38,010 bases of DNA from Clostridiaceae bacterium (GTDB lineage: Bacteria; Bacillota; Clostridia; Peptostreptococcales; T1SED10-28). Positions 1 to 8,189 of this stretch are shown here, piece by piece. Position numbers and translations under genes: made by a program. The notes below the pieces were generated by a model that was not told the DNA's origin, searched no databases, and was given only the letters and a program-made list of their open reading frames with translations. Each line of letters opens with the position of its first letter. The stretch's first letter is position 1. Location: assembly GCA_003553525.1 (NCBI GenBank), contig PWEO01000031.1, forward strand, positions 1-38,010. Reading direction: 5' to 3'.

Positions 1-42
1 GTATACTTTTACTACAAACCGATTCTCCGGACGCTCTTCATG

Positions 43-100
43 AAAAAACCTCAAAAAAAACTCGAAAAAACCTCCGAACCTCGGTTGATTAGGGTCGGAG
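43..100 (-). terminator. Rho-independent terminator after rlmH
   Basis: Read on the minus strand, a 9-bp stem with one mismatch (arms 92-100 and 72-80) is followed by three T tracts. Those tracts correspond to plus-strand A runs at 65-70, 53-60 and 43-48. The hairpin lies about 60 bases past the rlmH stop codon and faces the right way. The bases further left (1-42) show no gene that I can support. Confidence 0.75.
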
Positions 101-157
101 ACGCTTTACATATTTTATAGTTGCTTTTGGAATTACATTTAGAATAAATTTTTAGAA

Positions 158-637
158 TTACTTGTGGTAGGGTTCTTTTTTTAAAATTTTAAAACCCCGG
201 TAGATTTGCTCCACTAAAATGAGCCGCATTAATTGATGGGGAAAGGTCATCTTTGAAAAAGAAAGTCTAAGATCTGCTCGCTTTAAAATCGATTCTGAAA
301 GACCCACAGAACCTCCGATAATAAAAACCCAATGACTTTTGCCCCGAAGGCCGTATTCCTCAAAGGACTCCGCCAGTGCTTCCGATGTAAGCATTTTCCC
401 TTTAATGTCCAGCACAATCACCTGAGCACCCTCGGGGATTTTTTTTAGGATTCCCTGACTTTCCTTTTCCTGAATAATTTCCACTTCCCGGGGACTTCCC
501 CCTTCTACGGTTTTCTCATCGGGAACTTCCACCACTTTTACCTTTGCATAGCTCTGTAATCTTTTTAGGTATTCTTCCATACCCATCTTTAGATATTTTT
601 CTTTCAGTTTCCCCACCGCTATAATGTCAATTTTCAT
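158..637 (-). CDS. rlmH: 23S rRNA pseudouridine-1915 N3-methyltransferase RlmH
   Basis: RlmH is a small SPOUT-fold enzyme that uses S-adenosylmethionine to methylate pseudouridine 1915 in helix 69 of 23S rRNA on assembled ribosomes. The 159-residue length is standard for the family. It starts with MKIDIIAVGKLKEKY and keeps the C-terminal knot signature, a glycine-rich GGSVGLSES stretch followed by SFSKMTFPHQLMR and EQIYRGFKI. The start is fixed by an AAGGAG site seven bases upstream. It is the last gene of the minus-strand envelope cluster. In Bacillus subtilis the orthologue also follows walJ and an htrA-type protease, so both sequence and synteny support the call. Confidence 0.96.
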   Translation of the reverse strand: MKIDIIAVGKLKEKYLKMGMEEYLKRLQSYAKVKVVEVPDEKTVEGGSPREVEIIQEKESQGILKKIPEGAQVIVLDIKGKMLTSEALAESFEEYGLRGKSHWVFIIGGSVGLSESILKRADLRLSFSKMTFPHQLMRLILVEQIYRGFKILKKEPYHK

Positions 638-695
638 ATTGTAACTCCTTATTTTTCAGTCTGCAGAGTGACATCCGCTCACCATTTATCGACGT

Positions 696-742
696 GGGAG
701 CTGCGCCTTCCAGCAGCCTGGGAGCTACAGCCTAAGCAGGCT
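696..742. repeat. Imperfect tandem repeat, two 23-24 bp units
   Basis: Two adjacent units (696-719 and 720-742) share the frame GGGAGCT-C-CCT-AGCAG-CT. Each can form a small stem: GCTGC/GCAGC in the first and AGCCT/AGGCT in the second. The segment is more GC-rich than its surroundings and lies in the 132-bp gap between htrA and rlmH. No T run follows on the minus strand, so it is not an obvious terminator for htrA. Confidence 0.5.
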
Positions 743-769
743 AAATCCCGGCGCCCCCAGGGCTTTAAA

Positions 770-2062
770 TTAAAAGACCACATCAATATCCATTTCATCT
801 TCTCCCCGAACAATGGTAACCGTGGCCCGGTCTCCCGGGGTTAATTTATAAAGTTCCCTTATTAAGGTTCCTCGATTCCGGACTTCCTGACCATTGATTC
901 CAACGATCACGTCCCCGGCCTCAATACCATATTCTTGCGCTACGGAACCGGGATTTATCTCTGCCACATAAAATCCATGGTCTACGGCAAGTTCTTCTCC
1001 CCAGCTACGCTGATACACCTCGGCGTTCAGTCCCTGAACCCCAAGGTATACCGGTCGGAATTCTCCGGTTTCGACGAATTGTTCAATGATGGGTTTCGCC
1101 GTATTAATTGGGATGGCAAAGCCTAAACCTTCACCATTTCGCAATTTGGCGGTGTTGATGCCGATCACCTCGGCATCGGTATTCAGTAAGGGGCCTCCGC
1201 TGTTGCCGGGGTTGATGGATGCATCGGTCTGTATAAAATTATCGATCCCCTCAGCACTGCCTCCTGTCGTTGTAATGGTACGATTCAAACCGCTTACCAC
1301 CCCCTGGGTCAGGGTGCGTTCAAAATCAAGTCCCATGGGATTTCCGATAGCAATGGTAATCTCGCCTACCCGAAGGTTATCGCTGTCTCCTAACGTCGCC
1401 ACGGGGAGATTTTCTTCATCCACTTTGATAATGGCTAAATCCAGGGAAGCTTCATTCCAAAGAACCTCCGCCGGTATTTCCTGACCGTCATGAAGCAGCA
1501 CCATCAGTTCTGTCACCTCGCCGTCACCGATAACGTGGGAGTTTGTGAGAATATACCCCCGTTCATCCACAATCACTCCGGTTCCCAGTCCCGGTCGCTC
1601 CCGTATATCTCCGAAAATTACATCCCGCTCTAAGGTAATTGTGGTGATTCCCACGACGGAAGGCATAGCGTACTCTGCAACTGCGGAATAGATATTCAGA
1701 TCGTTATCATCAACCACAATGCTACGCTCGCCATTTCCAGTTTCCGGCATGGCTTGCTCAATTATATCCGGTAAAAAGTAAAGCCCGCTCCCAAGCACCA
1801 GAGCGCCTCCAAGAACGGCTCCCAGAAGCACCCCGAAAAATCCGATTTTTTTCCGAGGTTCTTTAGGAGTGTTATCTGTTGAAGGTTCTCTCTGTTTAGT
1901 CCCGTCTTTCCGGTTGTTACTGTCTGTAATTTTTTCATCTTCCGGATTCTCTTCTAAGAAATCCTCGGTTGACGAGGGGGCATGATAATAATAGTAATCC
2001 CCTTTGGAGTGCTTTTTTTCCTCATATTCCCCTTGTTGCTTTTCTCGCTCCTTATCCATCAT
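770..2062 (-). CDS. htrA: HtrA/DegP-family membrane-anchored serine protease with PDZ domain
   Basis: This is an envelope quality-control protease of family S1C. The N-terminal ~70 residues are charged and probably cytoplasmic, followed by one membrane segment at about 73-97, which puts the protease outside. The catalytic triad is visible as H176 (TNSHV), D208 (SLDLA) and S288 (GNSGGP). One PDZ domain fills about 340-430. The length of 430 is usual for Gram-positive HtrA with a single PDZ. AGGAGGG lies just upstream of two consecutive ATG codons, so the start may be either one. It follows walJ by about 54 bases, as htrC follows walJ in Bacillus. The paralogue name (htrA, htrB or htrC) cannot be assigned. 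Confidence 0.95.
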   Translation of the reverse strand: MMDKEREKQQGEYEEKKHSKGDYYYYHAPSSTEDFLEENPEDEKITDSNNRKDGTKQREPSTDNTPKEPRKKIGFFGVLLGAVLGGALVLGSGLYFLPDIIEQAMPETGNGERSIVVDDNDLNIYSAVAEYAMPSVVGITTITLERDVIFGDIRERPGLGTGVIVDERGYILTNSHVIGDGEVTELMVLLHDGQEIPAEVLWNEASLDLAIIKVDEENLPVATLGDSDNLRVGEITIAIGNPMGLDFERTLTQGVVSGLNRTITTTGGSAEGIDNFIQTDASINPGNSGGPLLNTDAEVIGINTAKLRNGEGLGFAIPINTAKPIIEQFVETGEFRPVYLGVQGLNAEVYQRSWGEELAVDHGFYVAEINPGSVAQEYGIEAGDVIVGINGQEVRNRGTLIRELYKLTPGDRATVTIVRGEDEMDIDVVF

Positions 2063-2116
2063 TTTCCCTCCTGACCTAAGGCAAATTCCATAGTTTCACA
2101 TAAACCTTGCTTTGCA

Positions 2117-2917
2117 CTAGCTTTTATTAAATTCATATACCCGCCCAATGCGGTTTCTAAAAGCAACATCCAGTTTTATTTTACCGGTTTCCAGAAGCTT
2201 TCTTTCCTGAAGTTTTCCTTGAATAGTGGACAGAGCCAGCTCCGGAAAATTATTTTCCTCACTTAAATGGGCCAATATGAAATTTTCAACGTTATTTTCC
2301 GCTAAATAGCAAATACAGTCTCCCGCCGCATCATTGGAAAGATGTCCCTGATCCGATAGGATCCTTCTTTTTAAAGAATAGGGATACCTGCCGGATTTTA
2401 AAACTTCCACATCATGGTTCGCCTCCAGAACTACAAGATCCGAGCCCTTTATTTCCTCCAGAATTTCCGGTGTTATGCATCCGATATCCGTGGCGATACT
2501 GATTTTTTCATTTTGCCCTGAAACCGTAAAGCCTACGGATTCCGCCGCATCATGGGACGTTTTATAGGGTTTGACTTTTAAGCTTCCCATAGAAAATATT
2601 TCATTGGTTGTAAAGATTTTTCGGTTTTTTTCTGACACCTTTCCGATTTTTTCTTCCATTGCCTCCCAAGTTCCCTGATTGGCATAAACCGGAATATCAT
2701 ACCTTCTTGAAAGAATTCCCGCTCCCTTAATATGATCAATATGTTCGTGGGATATTAAAATACCTGCTAATGTGCGGGGATCAATATCAACTTCTCCCAG
2801 CCTTTTTTCAATTTGTTTCCCACTGAGGCCCGCGTCCACTAAAAATCGCTGTTCTCCATCGGAAAAAGCATAACTGTTCCCGGCACTGCCGCTGACTAAT
2901 GAGCAAAATTTTATCAA
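2117..2917 (-). CDS. walJ: MBL-fold metallohydrolase WalJ/YycJ
   Basis: This is a metallo-beta-lactamase-fold protein of 266 residues. The metal-binding motif HEHIDH is near residues 57-62 (SHEHIDHIKGAG), with further ligands in the DIG and ANHD segments. YycJ/WalJ proteins have 5'-to-3' exonuclease-type activity and have been linked to mismatch repair and to coordination of wall synthesis with replication. The biochemical role here is inferred from the family. The start is TTG, supported by AAGGAGGG seven bases upstream. It sits between murA and htrA, matching the walJ-htrC-rlmH order of Bacillus, but the other wal genes (walK, walH, walI) are absent. Confidence 0.92.
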   Translation of the reverse strand: MIKFCSLVSGSAGNSYAFSDGEQRFLVDAGLSGKQIEKRLGEVDIDPRTLAGILISHEHIDHIKGAGILSRRYDIPVYANQGTWEAMEEKIGKVSEKNRKIFTTNEIFSMGSLKVKPYKTSHDAAESVGFTVSGQNEKISIATDIGCITPEILEEIKGSDLVVLEANHDVEVLKSGRYPYSLKRRILSDQGHLSNDAAGDCICYLAENNVENFILAHLSEENNFPELALSTIQGKLQERKLLETGKIKLDVAFRNRIGRVYEFNKS

Positions 2918-2955
2918 GTCTTTTCCCTCCTTGGTGTTTCTCTGCTTTAGGATAG

Positions 2956-4227
2956 TTATTTGTCAGCTTCTTTATCCTCTGCAAGCTCAATTTTTGCCCC
3001 CAGGTTCTGCAGCTTTTCTTCAATTCGATCATAGCCCCGTAAAATATGTTCCACCTCGTAGATTTCCGTAGTCCCCTTTGTACTGAGAGCTGCAATGATC
3101 AACGCTGCCCCCGCCCGGAGATCCGAAGCCTTAACCGTCGCCGGAGATAATTTTTTCACCCCTTCAATGATGGCCACTTTGCCTTCCACACGAATCGAAG
3201 CTCCCATGCGCTTTAGCTCATTAACATGCTTAAATCGGCCTTCAAAGATATTTTCAGTAATGGACCCTGTTCCCTCGGAAATCGCCAGGAGGCTGGACAT
3301 CGGTTGTTGCAGATCCGTAGGAAATCCGGGATAAACCAGGGTTTTGATATCCGCACTTTTTGTCCGTTTGGAAGCTTTCACTCGGATTTCATCACCATTT
3401 TCATCGATGGTTACATCCATTTCTATTAATTTAGCCGTAATCGACTCCAAGTGTTTCGGTATCACGTTTTTAATTAAAACCTCTCCCCGGGTTGCGGCTG
3501 CCGCAATCATGTAGGTACCCGCTTCGATCTGGTCGGGGATAATAGCGTGCTCACAGCCGCCCAGTTTCTTTACTCCTTGGATTTTAATCGTATCGGTTCC
3601 TGCCCCTTTCACCTTGGCTCCCATGGCGTTTAGAAAGTTGGCGACATCCACAATATGGGGCTCTTTTGCGGCATTCTCAATAATTGTCTGTCCTTTGGCT
3701 TTTACCGCCGCCAGCATGATATTAATGGTTGCACCGACACTAACCACATCCAAGTATATTTTTGCCCCTTTGAGCTCTCGAGCTTGTACCGAGATCATTC
3801 CCTGCTCAATTTTCACTTTGGCCCCTAAGGCTTCAAAGCCTTTAATATGCTGATCAATCGGTCTGGATCCGATATGACAGCCTCCGGGATAGGCCACCTT
3901 GGCTTTATGAAACCGACCAAGGCCTGCCCCTAAAAAGTAATAAGATGCCCTGAGGCCACTGGCCATATCATGTTCCGCCTTACATTCCTTCATTTTTGCC
4001 GGTTCAATGCTTACGGTATTATTACCTAAGGGAATAACCGTTGCATTCATAGACTCCAGTATTTTTAAGAGCGTTCGTGTATCACTAATATTGGGCAGGT
4101 TTTCAATCACTACTTTTCCTTCGGCTAAAATACTTGCGGGTAAAATTGCCACCGCTGCGTTTTTAAAACCGCTGATTTCCACTTCCCCTTTTAGTTTTTT
4201 ACCGCCTTGTATAATAAATTTATTCAT
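2956..4227 (-). CDS. murA: UDP-N-acetylglucosamine 1-carboxyvinyltransferase MurA
   Basis: MurA catalyses the first committed step of peptidoglycan synthesis, transferring enolpyruvate from PEP to UDP-GlcNAc in the cytoplasm. The family start [16 protein letters not shown] is present, with KNA near residue 22 and the catalytic cysteine in [10 protein letters not shown] (C117 from the ATG). That cysteine is the residue fosfomycin alkylates, so sensitivity would be expected. An in-frame GTG lies nine bases further upstream (4236). No good ribosome site decides between them, and I chose the ATG by family fit. Neighbours are a WalR-like regulator upstream and walJ downstream. Firmicutes often carry two murA copies; which one this is cannot be told here. 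Confidence 0.95.
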   Translation of the reverse strand: MNKFIIQGGKKLKGEVEISGFKNAAVAILPASILAEGKVVIENLPNISDTRTLLKILESMNATVIPLGNNTVSIEPAKMKECKAEHDMASGLRASYYFLGAGLGRFHKAKVAYPGGCHIGSRPIDQHIKGFEALGAKVKIEQGMISVQARELKGAKIYLDVVSVGATINIMLAAVKAKGQTIIENAAKEPHIVDVANFLNAMGAKVKGAGTDTIKIQGVKKLGGCEHAIIPDQIEAGTYMIAAAATRGEVLIKNVIPKHLESITAKLIEMDVTIDENGDEIRVKASKRTKSADIKTLVYPGFPTDLQQPMSSLLAISEGTGSITENIFEGRFKHVNELKRMGASIRVEGKVAIIEGVKKLSPATVKASDLRAGAALIIAALSTKGTTEIYEVEHILRGYDRIEEKLQNLGAKIELAEDKEADK

Positions 4228-4292
4228 TATGTTCACTGATTAATATCAGCTGTCACCACCTTTTAGTTTTTCCTTATAACATTTCCATTCTA

Positions 4293-5048
4293 TCACTTTT
4301 TCAGAGTTATTTCTACAGAAGATGGACTCCGGGGCCCCTCGTCAATATCTCTATTTTGAAAATAATAGCCCAATCCTCTTTTTGTCAGTAGGTGCTTTGG
4401 TTTATTGGAATTATCTTCGATTTTTTCCCTAATTCGTCGAACGGTTACGTCCACGGTTCGAATATCACAGTACTGCTCTTGTCGCTCTCCATACCCCCAT
4501 ACCTTGTTTAACAGTTCTTTTCTGGAGAAAATATGGTTTTCCTTTGTGAGTAAATACCTTAACAACTGATACTCCCGCAGACTTAATTGCAAGGGTTGTT
4601 GTTTTTTATAAATTTCATTTCTCCTGGGGTTGTAGTGAAAAACCTTTCCGCTTTGTTTTTTATTTTTTATGGAATTCAATAAATGCTGTTCTCTTCGAAG
4701 ATGGGTTTTAACCCGGGCAACAAGTTCATCCCTATGATAAGGGATCTCTAAGTAATCAACAACACCCATTTCCAGGATTTTAACCTTTATGGCTACTCTC
4801 TTTTCTTCGCTCAAAACCACTAAGGGAGTCCGTGGCCTTCGATCGATGCATTGTGCAATAATTTCTTCAAATTCCGGGAAATTCCACCCTTCCAGGATAA
4901 TAATACTCGGACTGACTGTTGCTAGGTAGGGAACAATAAGTTCTTTTTTCATACAAAATTGCACATGATAGCCTTCCTGCTCAAAACGTTGTAAGAGCTT
5001 TGACGGAAAAAAGTCTCCTTTTTTTATAAGCAACAGTCTCTCAGTCAT
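4293..5048 (-). CDS. Atypical WalR-like response regulator (OmpR/PhoB family) with degenerate receiver
   Basis: The protein has 251 residues. The C-terminal winged helix (about 135-232) is intact and strongly WalR-like, including KVWGYG, DIRTVDVTVRRIREKIED and TKRGLGYYFQN. The N-terminal receiver (about 1-118) keeps the fold pattern but not the chemistry. The acidic pair after strand 1 is K9-K10, the phosphoacceptor position reads E53 (IIILEGW) and the conserved lysine before proline is I102 (LEIPY); S80 remains. It is therefore probably not phosphorylated by a classical histidine kinase, and none is encoded nearby. The position beside murA, walJ and htrA matches that of walR in Bacillus. Its targets are unknown; cell-wall genes are a reasonable guess. 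Confidence 0.88.
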   Translation of the reverse strand: MTERLLLIKKGDFFPSKLLQRFEQEGYHVQFCMKKELIVPYLATVSPSIIILEGWNFPEFEEIIAQCIDRRPRTPLVVLSEEKRVAIKVKILEMGVVDYLEIPYHRDELVARVKTHLRREQHLLNSIKNKKQSGKVFHYNPRRNEIYKKQQPLQLSLREYQLLRYLLTKENHIFSRKELLNKVWGYGERQEQYCDIRTVDVTVRRIREKIEDNSNKPKHLLTKRGLGYYFQNRDIDEGPRSPSSVEITLKK

Positions 5049-5089
5049 AATGAACGCCCCTTTAGATTTAATATTGCGAATACTCTTAT

Positions 5090-5135
5090 ATTATCCAGGA
5101 AATCTTTCCTTTTGTCCAGGCTTTCTTGAAAGCCT
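5090..5135 (-). promoter_or_regulatory. Promoter of the WalR-like regulator with two palindromes
   Basis: On the minus strand a -35-like TGGACA (5118-5113) is followed after 17 bases by a -10-like GATAAT (5095-5090). The spacer holds the inverted repeat AGGAAATCTTTCCT (5097-5110). A longer perfect palindrome, AGGCTTTCTTGAAAGCCT (5118-5135), abuts the -35. The promoter call is from consensus only, and the palindromes look like possible operators. Confidence 0.55.
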
Positions 5136-5161
5136 CCCCTTCATAGAATATCCACTTTGAT

Positions 5162-5194
5162 AAAAAAAAAGGAATAGCGGCTATGCTATTCCTT
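5162..5194 (-). terminator. Rho-independent terminator after the M23 peptidase gene
   Basis: Read on the minus strand, the arms AAGGAATAGC (from 5194) and GCTATTCCTT (to 5169) form a 10-bp perfect stem with a short loop, followed by a run of nine T (5170-5162). It separates the M23 gene from the downstream regulator. Confidence 0.9.
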
Positions 5195-5230
5195 AACTGT
5201 TAATGTTGTGTCTTATGATTTAATGTATTC

Positions 5231-6769
5231 TTAATAATTTACGAAATTTAAGGGGTTGACGGGCTGACCATTTCTTCGGACTTCAAAATGAAGATGGGGA
5301 CCGGTACTTCTACCTGTACTGCCCATGGCACCGATTCGTGCTCCTTTAACCACCCGGTCTCCCCGACTTACATTAATGGAGTTTAAATGGGCATAATAGG
5401 TTTGATAGCCATTTTCATGATTAATAATCACCAGGTTTCCATAGCTTCCCCGGTATCCTGCAAATTCTATTCTTCCTGCATCAGCAGAGCTTACCGGTGT
5501 GCCTGTGGGTCCTGCAACATCAATTCCGTTATGCATCCTTCCCCATCGGGTTCCGAATCCCGAGGTCAATCGCCCTCGCGTTGGGCTGCTAAAAGATCCT
5601 GTTGCAACGGTTGTCGGTCGTTTTGCTGTTCCCTGGGCCACAATTCGTGTAACCGGCTCCGAAAGAATTTTTTCTTCCTCTATTTCCATATCCACTTTTC
5701 GACCGTTTTCCCGAATAACATATCCCGTGATTTCACGCTCTCCCTGGGCTCCTTGCTGAGTGATTTTTCGGTCCCCTTCATATAGAGAGTCGGTGTTATT
5801 ATATTCCGTTTCAAAATCAATTTCTTCCCTATACTCTACATACTCTACGGTTCGAACGGTGACATAGGGCTTTGGTACAATAAGATTCAACTCATCACCA
5901 ATGCTGATCATGTGAACATCGGCCAAATGGCTATTGGCTTTTTCTATATCTTCTGCGGTCAGACCGTACTGTTTCGCAATTTCCGAAATTGTATCGCCTT
6001 CTGCTACGGTATGGACCTTCTCTTCATCGGTCCCTTTTTGTAAAATCTTCAAAGCGTTTTCCATCTCTACAATGTCACCCAAGGGAACCAAAGCCTCTTG
6101 AATGTCCACTTCTTCATTAAACTCAACGGTTTCGTATTCCTTGTCTTCTGTGATATACTCCCCTTTGATTTTTTCCAGGAGCTCTTGGGCTTCTTTCTTA
6201 CTTCGAAGATGCACCAGTTCTTCGTCTTCAATATAAATAGCGTAGGCCTCTACATTATAATCAATGCTGGCTAATATTCTTCTCTCAATAACCGATAAAT
6301 CCGTCAGGGGTGTTTCCTTTTCTTTAAATTCCCCTTCTGTAAAAGAGATTCCTTCATCCTCTACCACTATATTTTCCTGATATTGTTCCCGAAGATCTTT
6401 TTCAATATCTTCCACCATTTGCTGAACAATCTCCCGATTCTCAACCACTCCGATTTCCTGGTCATCGATGCTTACCCTATAGCCTTCATAGGTGGACTCG
6501 AGTATGGGTACCCCTTCACTGCTAAGGGTAAGCCCCACTACAAGTAATGCGGATAAACCGATTCCAAGCACCGTTCCTCCCACTTTCGGAAGTCGACGCT
6601 CCTTTGCATTTAACTTAATTTTTCCCTGCTCTTTTATGCTTACTATGTAATTTTTAAGGGTTTTTTGTTTTTTCTGAAGGTTCATGGTTGTGATTTTTTT
6701 CTGCAGCCATGCACTGCTTTTTCCGATGTGACCTTTGCCATGTTGTATTAATTTTTGGAAATAACTCAT
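5231..6769 (-). CDS. Membrane-anchored M23 metallopeptidase with LysM and G5 domains
   Basis: This is a probable peptidoglycan endopeptidase of 512 residues. A basic cytoplasmic head (1-62) precedes one membrane segment (about 63-85). An uncharacterised extracellular stretch (about 86-250) is followed by LysM (about 252-298, HTVAEGDTISEIAKQYGL), G5 (about 303-380) and a C-terminal LytM/M23 domain (about 395-512). The zinc-site residues are all present: H413 and D417 (HNGID), H461 (YYAHL) and H492/H494 (HLHFEV). This suggests an active enzyme. The start has AGAGGTG upstream. It has its own promoter and terminator. Its closeness to a WalR-like regulator is suggestive because WalR regulons often include such hydrolases, but I found no WalR-type box upstream. 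Confidence 0.93.
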   Translation of the reverse strand: MSYFQKLIQHGKGHIGKSSAWLQKKITTMNLQKKQKTLKNYIVSIKEQGKIKLNAKERRLPKVGGTVLGIGLSALLVVGLTLSSEGVPILESTYEGYRVSIDDQEIGVVENREIVQQMVEDIEKDLREQYQENIVVEDEGISFTEGEFKEKETPLTDLSVIERRILASIDYNVEAYAIYIEDEELVHLRSKKEAQELLEKIKGEYITEDKEYETVEFNEEVDIQEALVPLGDIVEMENALKILQKGTDEEKVHTVAEGDTISEIAKQYGLTAEDIEKANSHLADVHMISIGDELNLIVPKPYVTVRTVEYVEYREEIDFETEYNNTDSLYEGDRKITQQGAQGEREITGYVIRENGRKVDMEIEEEKILSEPVTRIVAQGTAKRPTTVATGSFSSPTRGRLTSGFGTRWGRMHNGIDVAGPTGTPVSSADAGRIEFAGYRGSYGNLVIINHENGYQTYYAHLNSINVSRGDRVVKGARIGAMGSTGRSTGPHLHFEVRRNGQPVNPLNFVNY

Positions 6770-6860
6770 GGTTTCACCTCTTATTTTCCGGTAAATTAAA
6801 CCGGTTTTTTGTTCCTTTTCCCCGATAATATTTAAACAAAATTTTATCGATGCTTTTTAC

Positions 6861-6888
6861 ATTATATCATAACTTCTTATAGATTCAA
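6861..6888 (-). promoter_or_regulatory. Candidate sigma-A promoter of the M23 peptidase gene
   Basis: On the minus strand TTGAAT (6888-6883), 16 bases, then a perfect TATAAT (6866-6861). The leader to the ATG at 6769 is about 85 bases. Confidence 0.6.
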
Positions 6889-6934
6889 TCATAAATGTTC
6901 TCTTTTGCAATTTTTGTCGAAATTTTTCGCTGTT

Positions 6935-6961
6935 TTGGTCTCCCCTGGGATGTGTTATAAT
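6935..6961 (+). promoter_or_regulatory. Candidate extended -10 promoter of the dnaD-like/dnaI operon
   Basis: TGTTATAAT (6953-6961) is an extended -10 with a perfect TATAAT. The -35 is weak: TTGGTC at 6935, 15-bp spacer. Transcription would start near 6968, which favours the ATG at 6995 over the ones at 6905 and 6971. A Spo0A-type heptamer TGTCGAA lies just upstream (6915-6921), but such heptamers are common by chance. Confidence 0.6.
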
Positions 6962-6994
6962 ATAGTAACTATGAATGATATTGGAGTGAATAAA

Positions 6995-8176
6995 ATGTTT
7001 TTTAAGAAATCTGTATCCATCGAAGAATTAGAGTCCATATCCCTGGACAATATTTTCATAAATAAATACCTTCCCAAGGCCAACGGAACCTATGTTAAAG
7101 TTTACCTCCTGGGTTACCAGAAATCCTTACAATCCGCAATTAACCGACCAGAGCAACCATCCATATCTCATCAGTCCCTGGCTAAGGTTTTGGAAATTCC
7201 CCTGTCCGATGTTATTGATGCATGGAAGTACTGGGAAGCTCAGGGAATAATCGAACTCCATCCCCTAACCCTTTCTTCCGATTATGAGGAGCGGGAAAGT
7301 TTTTCCGTGGAGTTTCTTGATTTAAAAGAGAAGTATCTGCTCGAGCACCATCACTGGAAAAATGCTTCCGCTAAAAGAGAGGAACCTTTCCAGCATGAAC
7401 CCGTGGAAAAGGAAGAACAGATCAAAACCCCGGAGGCGGGCACCTCTGAAGAATCTTCGGATAGTTATAAAAATCCTTATCATTGTACCCCGGAGGATTT
7501 AATTGAAGCCAATAAGGTCCCTCAAATCCGCACCATGTTTGGAGAAATCAATAAAATCATCCATCGGTCTCTCTACCCCAATGAGAAAATAGAAATCCTC
7601 GGCTGGTTTTTCAACTTTAATATCGAACCGCCGCTGATTGTTAAAGCTTATAACCATACCAAGGAAAAAAAGAACATTTCCACGGTTCAGTATGTGGGGG
7701 GAGTCGTAAGAAATTGGTACGATCTTGGCATCACCACGGAAGAACAGCTTGAAGCACATCTTGAATCCACAAAGGATCGTTTCTCATTATATAATCGGAT
7801 TTTCAGAGCCTTAGGTTTTTCAAGCCGTGAGCCCTCGGAAAAAGAAAAAGAAATCATGGATATTTGGTTCGATGACTTCCACTTTTCTTCGGAAATTATT
7901 CTTCGAGCCTGCGAAGAATCTATTAAGATATCCAATCCCAATATCAGTTACATCCATGGAGTTCTTAAGAATTGGCATAAAAACCAAATAAAGAACCTGG
8001 AGGATGTCGAAAAACTTCGAGTGGCATCGAAACAATCTTCCCCTTCCAGACCTGCCCTGAAGAAACCCTCCAGAGATAAATTCAAAACAAAATTCCATTT
8101 ATCCGACAGTCGAACATCCAAATACAATGCAGAAGAGCTGGAAGCCTTGATCCTGAAACGACAAAACAAAAAATAA
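6995..8176 (+). CDS. DnaD-domain replication protein
   Basis: This is a primosome-type protein of 393 residues from the chosen start. The N-terminal part resembles the winged-helix oligomerisation domain of DnaD/DnaB-type initiators. Two copies of the DnaD C-terminal domain (DDBH2/DnaB_2) follow, each with a helical block ending in a YI/YVxGVxxNW-like motif (YVGGVVRNWYDLG and YIHGVLKNWHKNQ). The C-terminal ~50 residues are basic. I chose ATG 6995 because GGAG lies eight bases upstream; in-frame starts at 6905 and 6971 lie before or at the predicted transcription start. It is 13 bases from the helicase loader gene, suggesting joint loading of DnaB at oriC or at restarted forks. It could be named DnaD or DnaB-like (initiation), which I cannot separate. 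Confidence 0.88.
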   Translation: MFFKKSVSIEELESISLDNIFINKYLPKANGTYVKVYLLGYQKSLQSAINRPEQPSISHQSLAKVLEIPLSDVIDAWKYWEAQGIIELHPLTLSSDYEERESFSVEFLDLKEKYLLEHHHWKNASAKREEPFQHEPVEKEEQIKTPEAGTSEESSDSYKNPYHCTPEDLIEANKVPQIRTMFGEINKIIHRSLYPNEKIEILGWFFNFNIEPPLIVKAYNHTKEKKNISTVQYVGGVVRNWYDLGITTEEQLEAHLESTKDRFSLYNRIFRALGFSSREPSEKEKEIMDIWFDDFHFSSEIILRACEESIKISNPNISYIHGVLKNWHKNQIKNLEDVEKLRVASKQSSPSRPALKKPSRDKFKTKFHLSDSRTSKYNAEELEALILKRQNKK

Positions 8177-8189
8177 TAGGGGGCCCTTT

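Noticed and set aside
935-1484. Plus-strand reading frames over htrA
   Set aside because: Antisense shadows of a clear protease gene; no independent motif or ribosome site.
2808-3095. Minus-strand frame bridging murA and walJ
   Set aside because: Shadow of two well-supported genes in another frame.
5049-6904. WalR-type box (two TGTWAH half-sites five bases apart) near the regulator and M23 gene
   Set aside because: I looked for it in the upstream regions and did not find a convincing pair.
6905-6994. Upstream start of the DnaD-like protein (MQFLSKFFAVLVSPG...)
   Set aside because: It lies before the predicted transcription start and lacks a ribosome site; the hydrophobic stretch is not a plausible signal for a replication protein.
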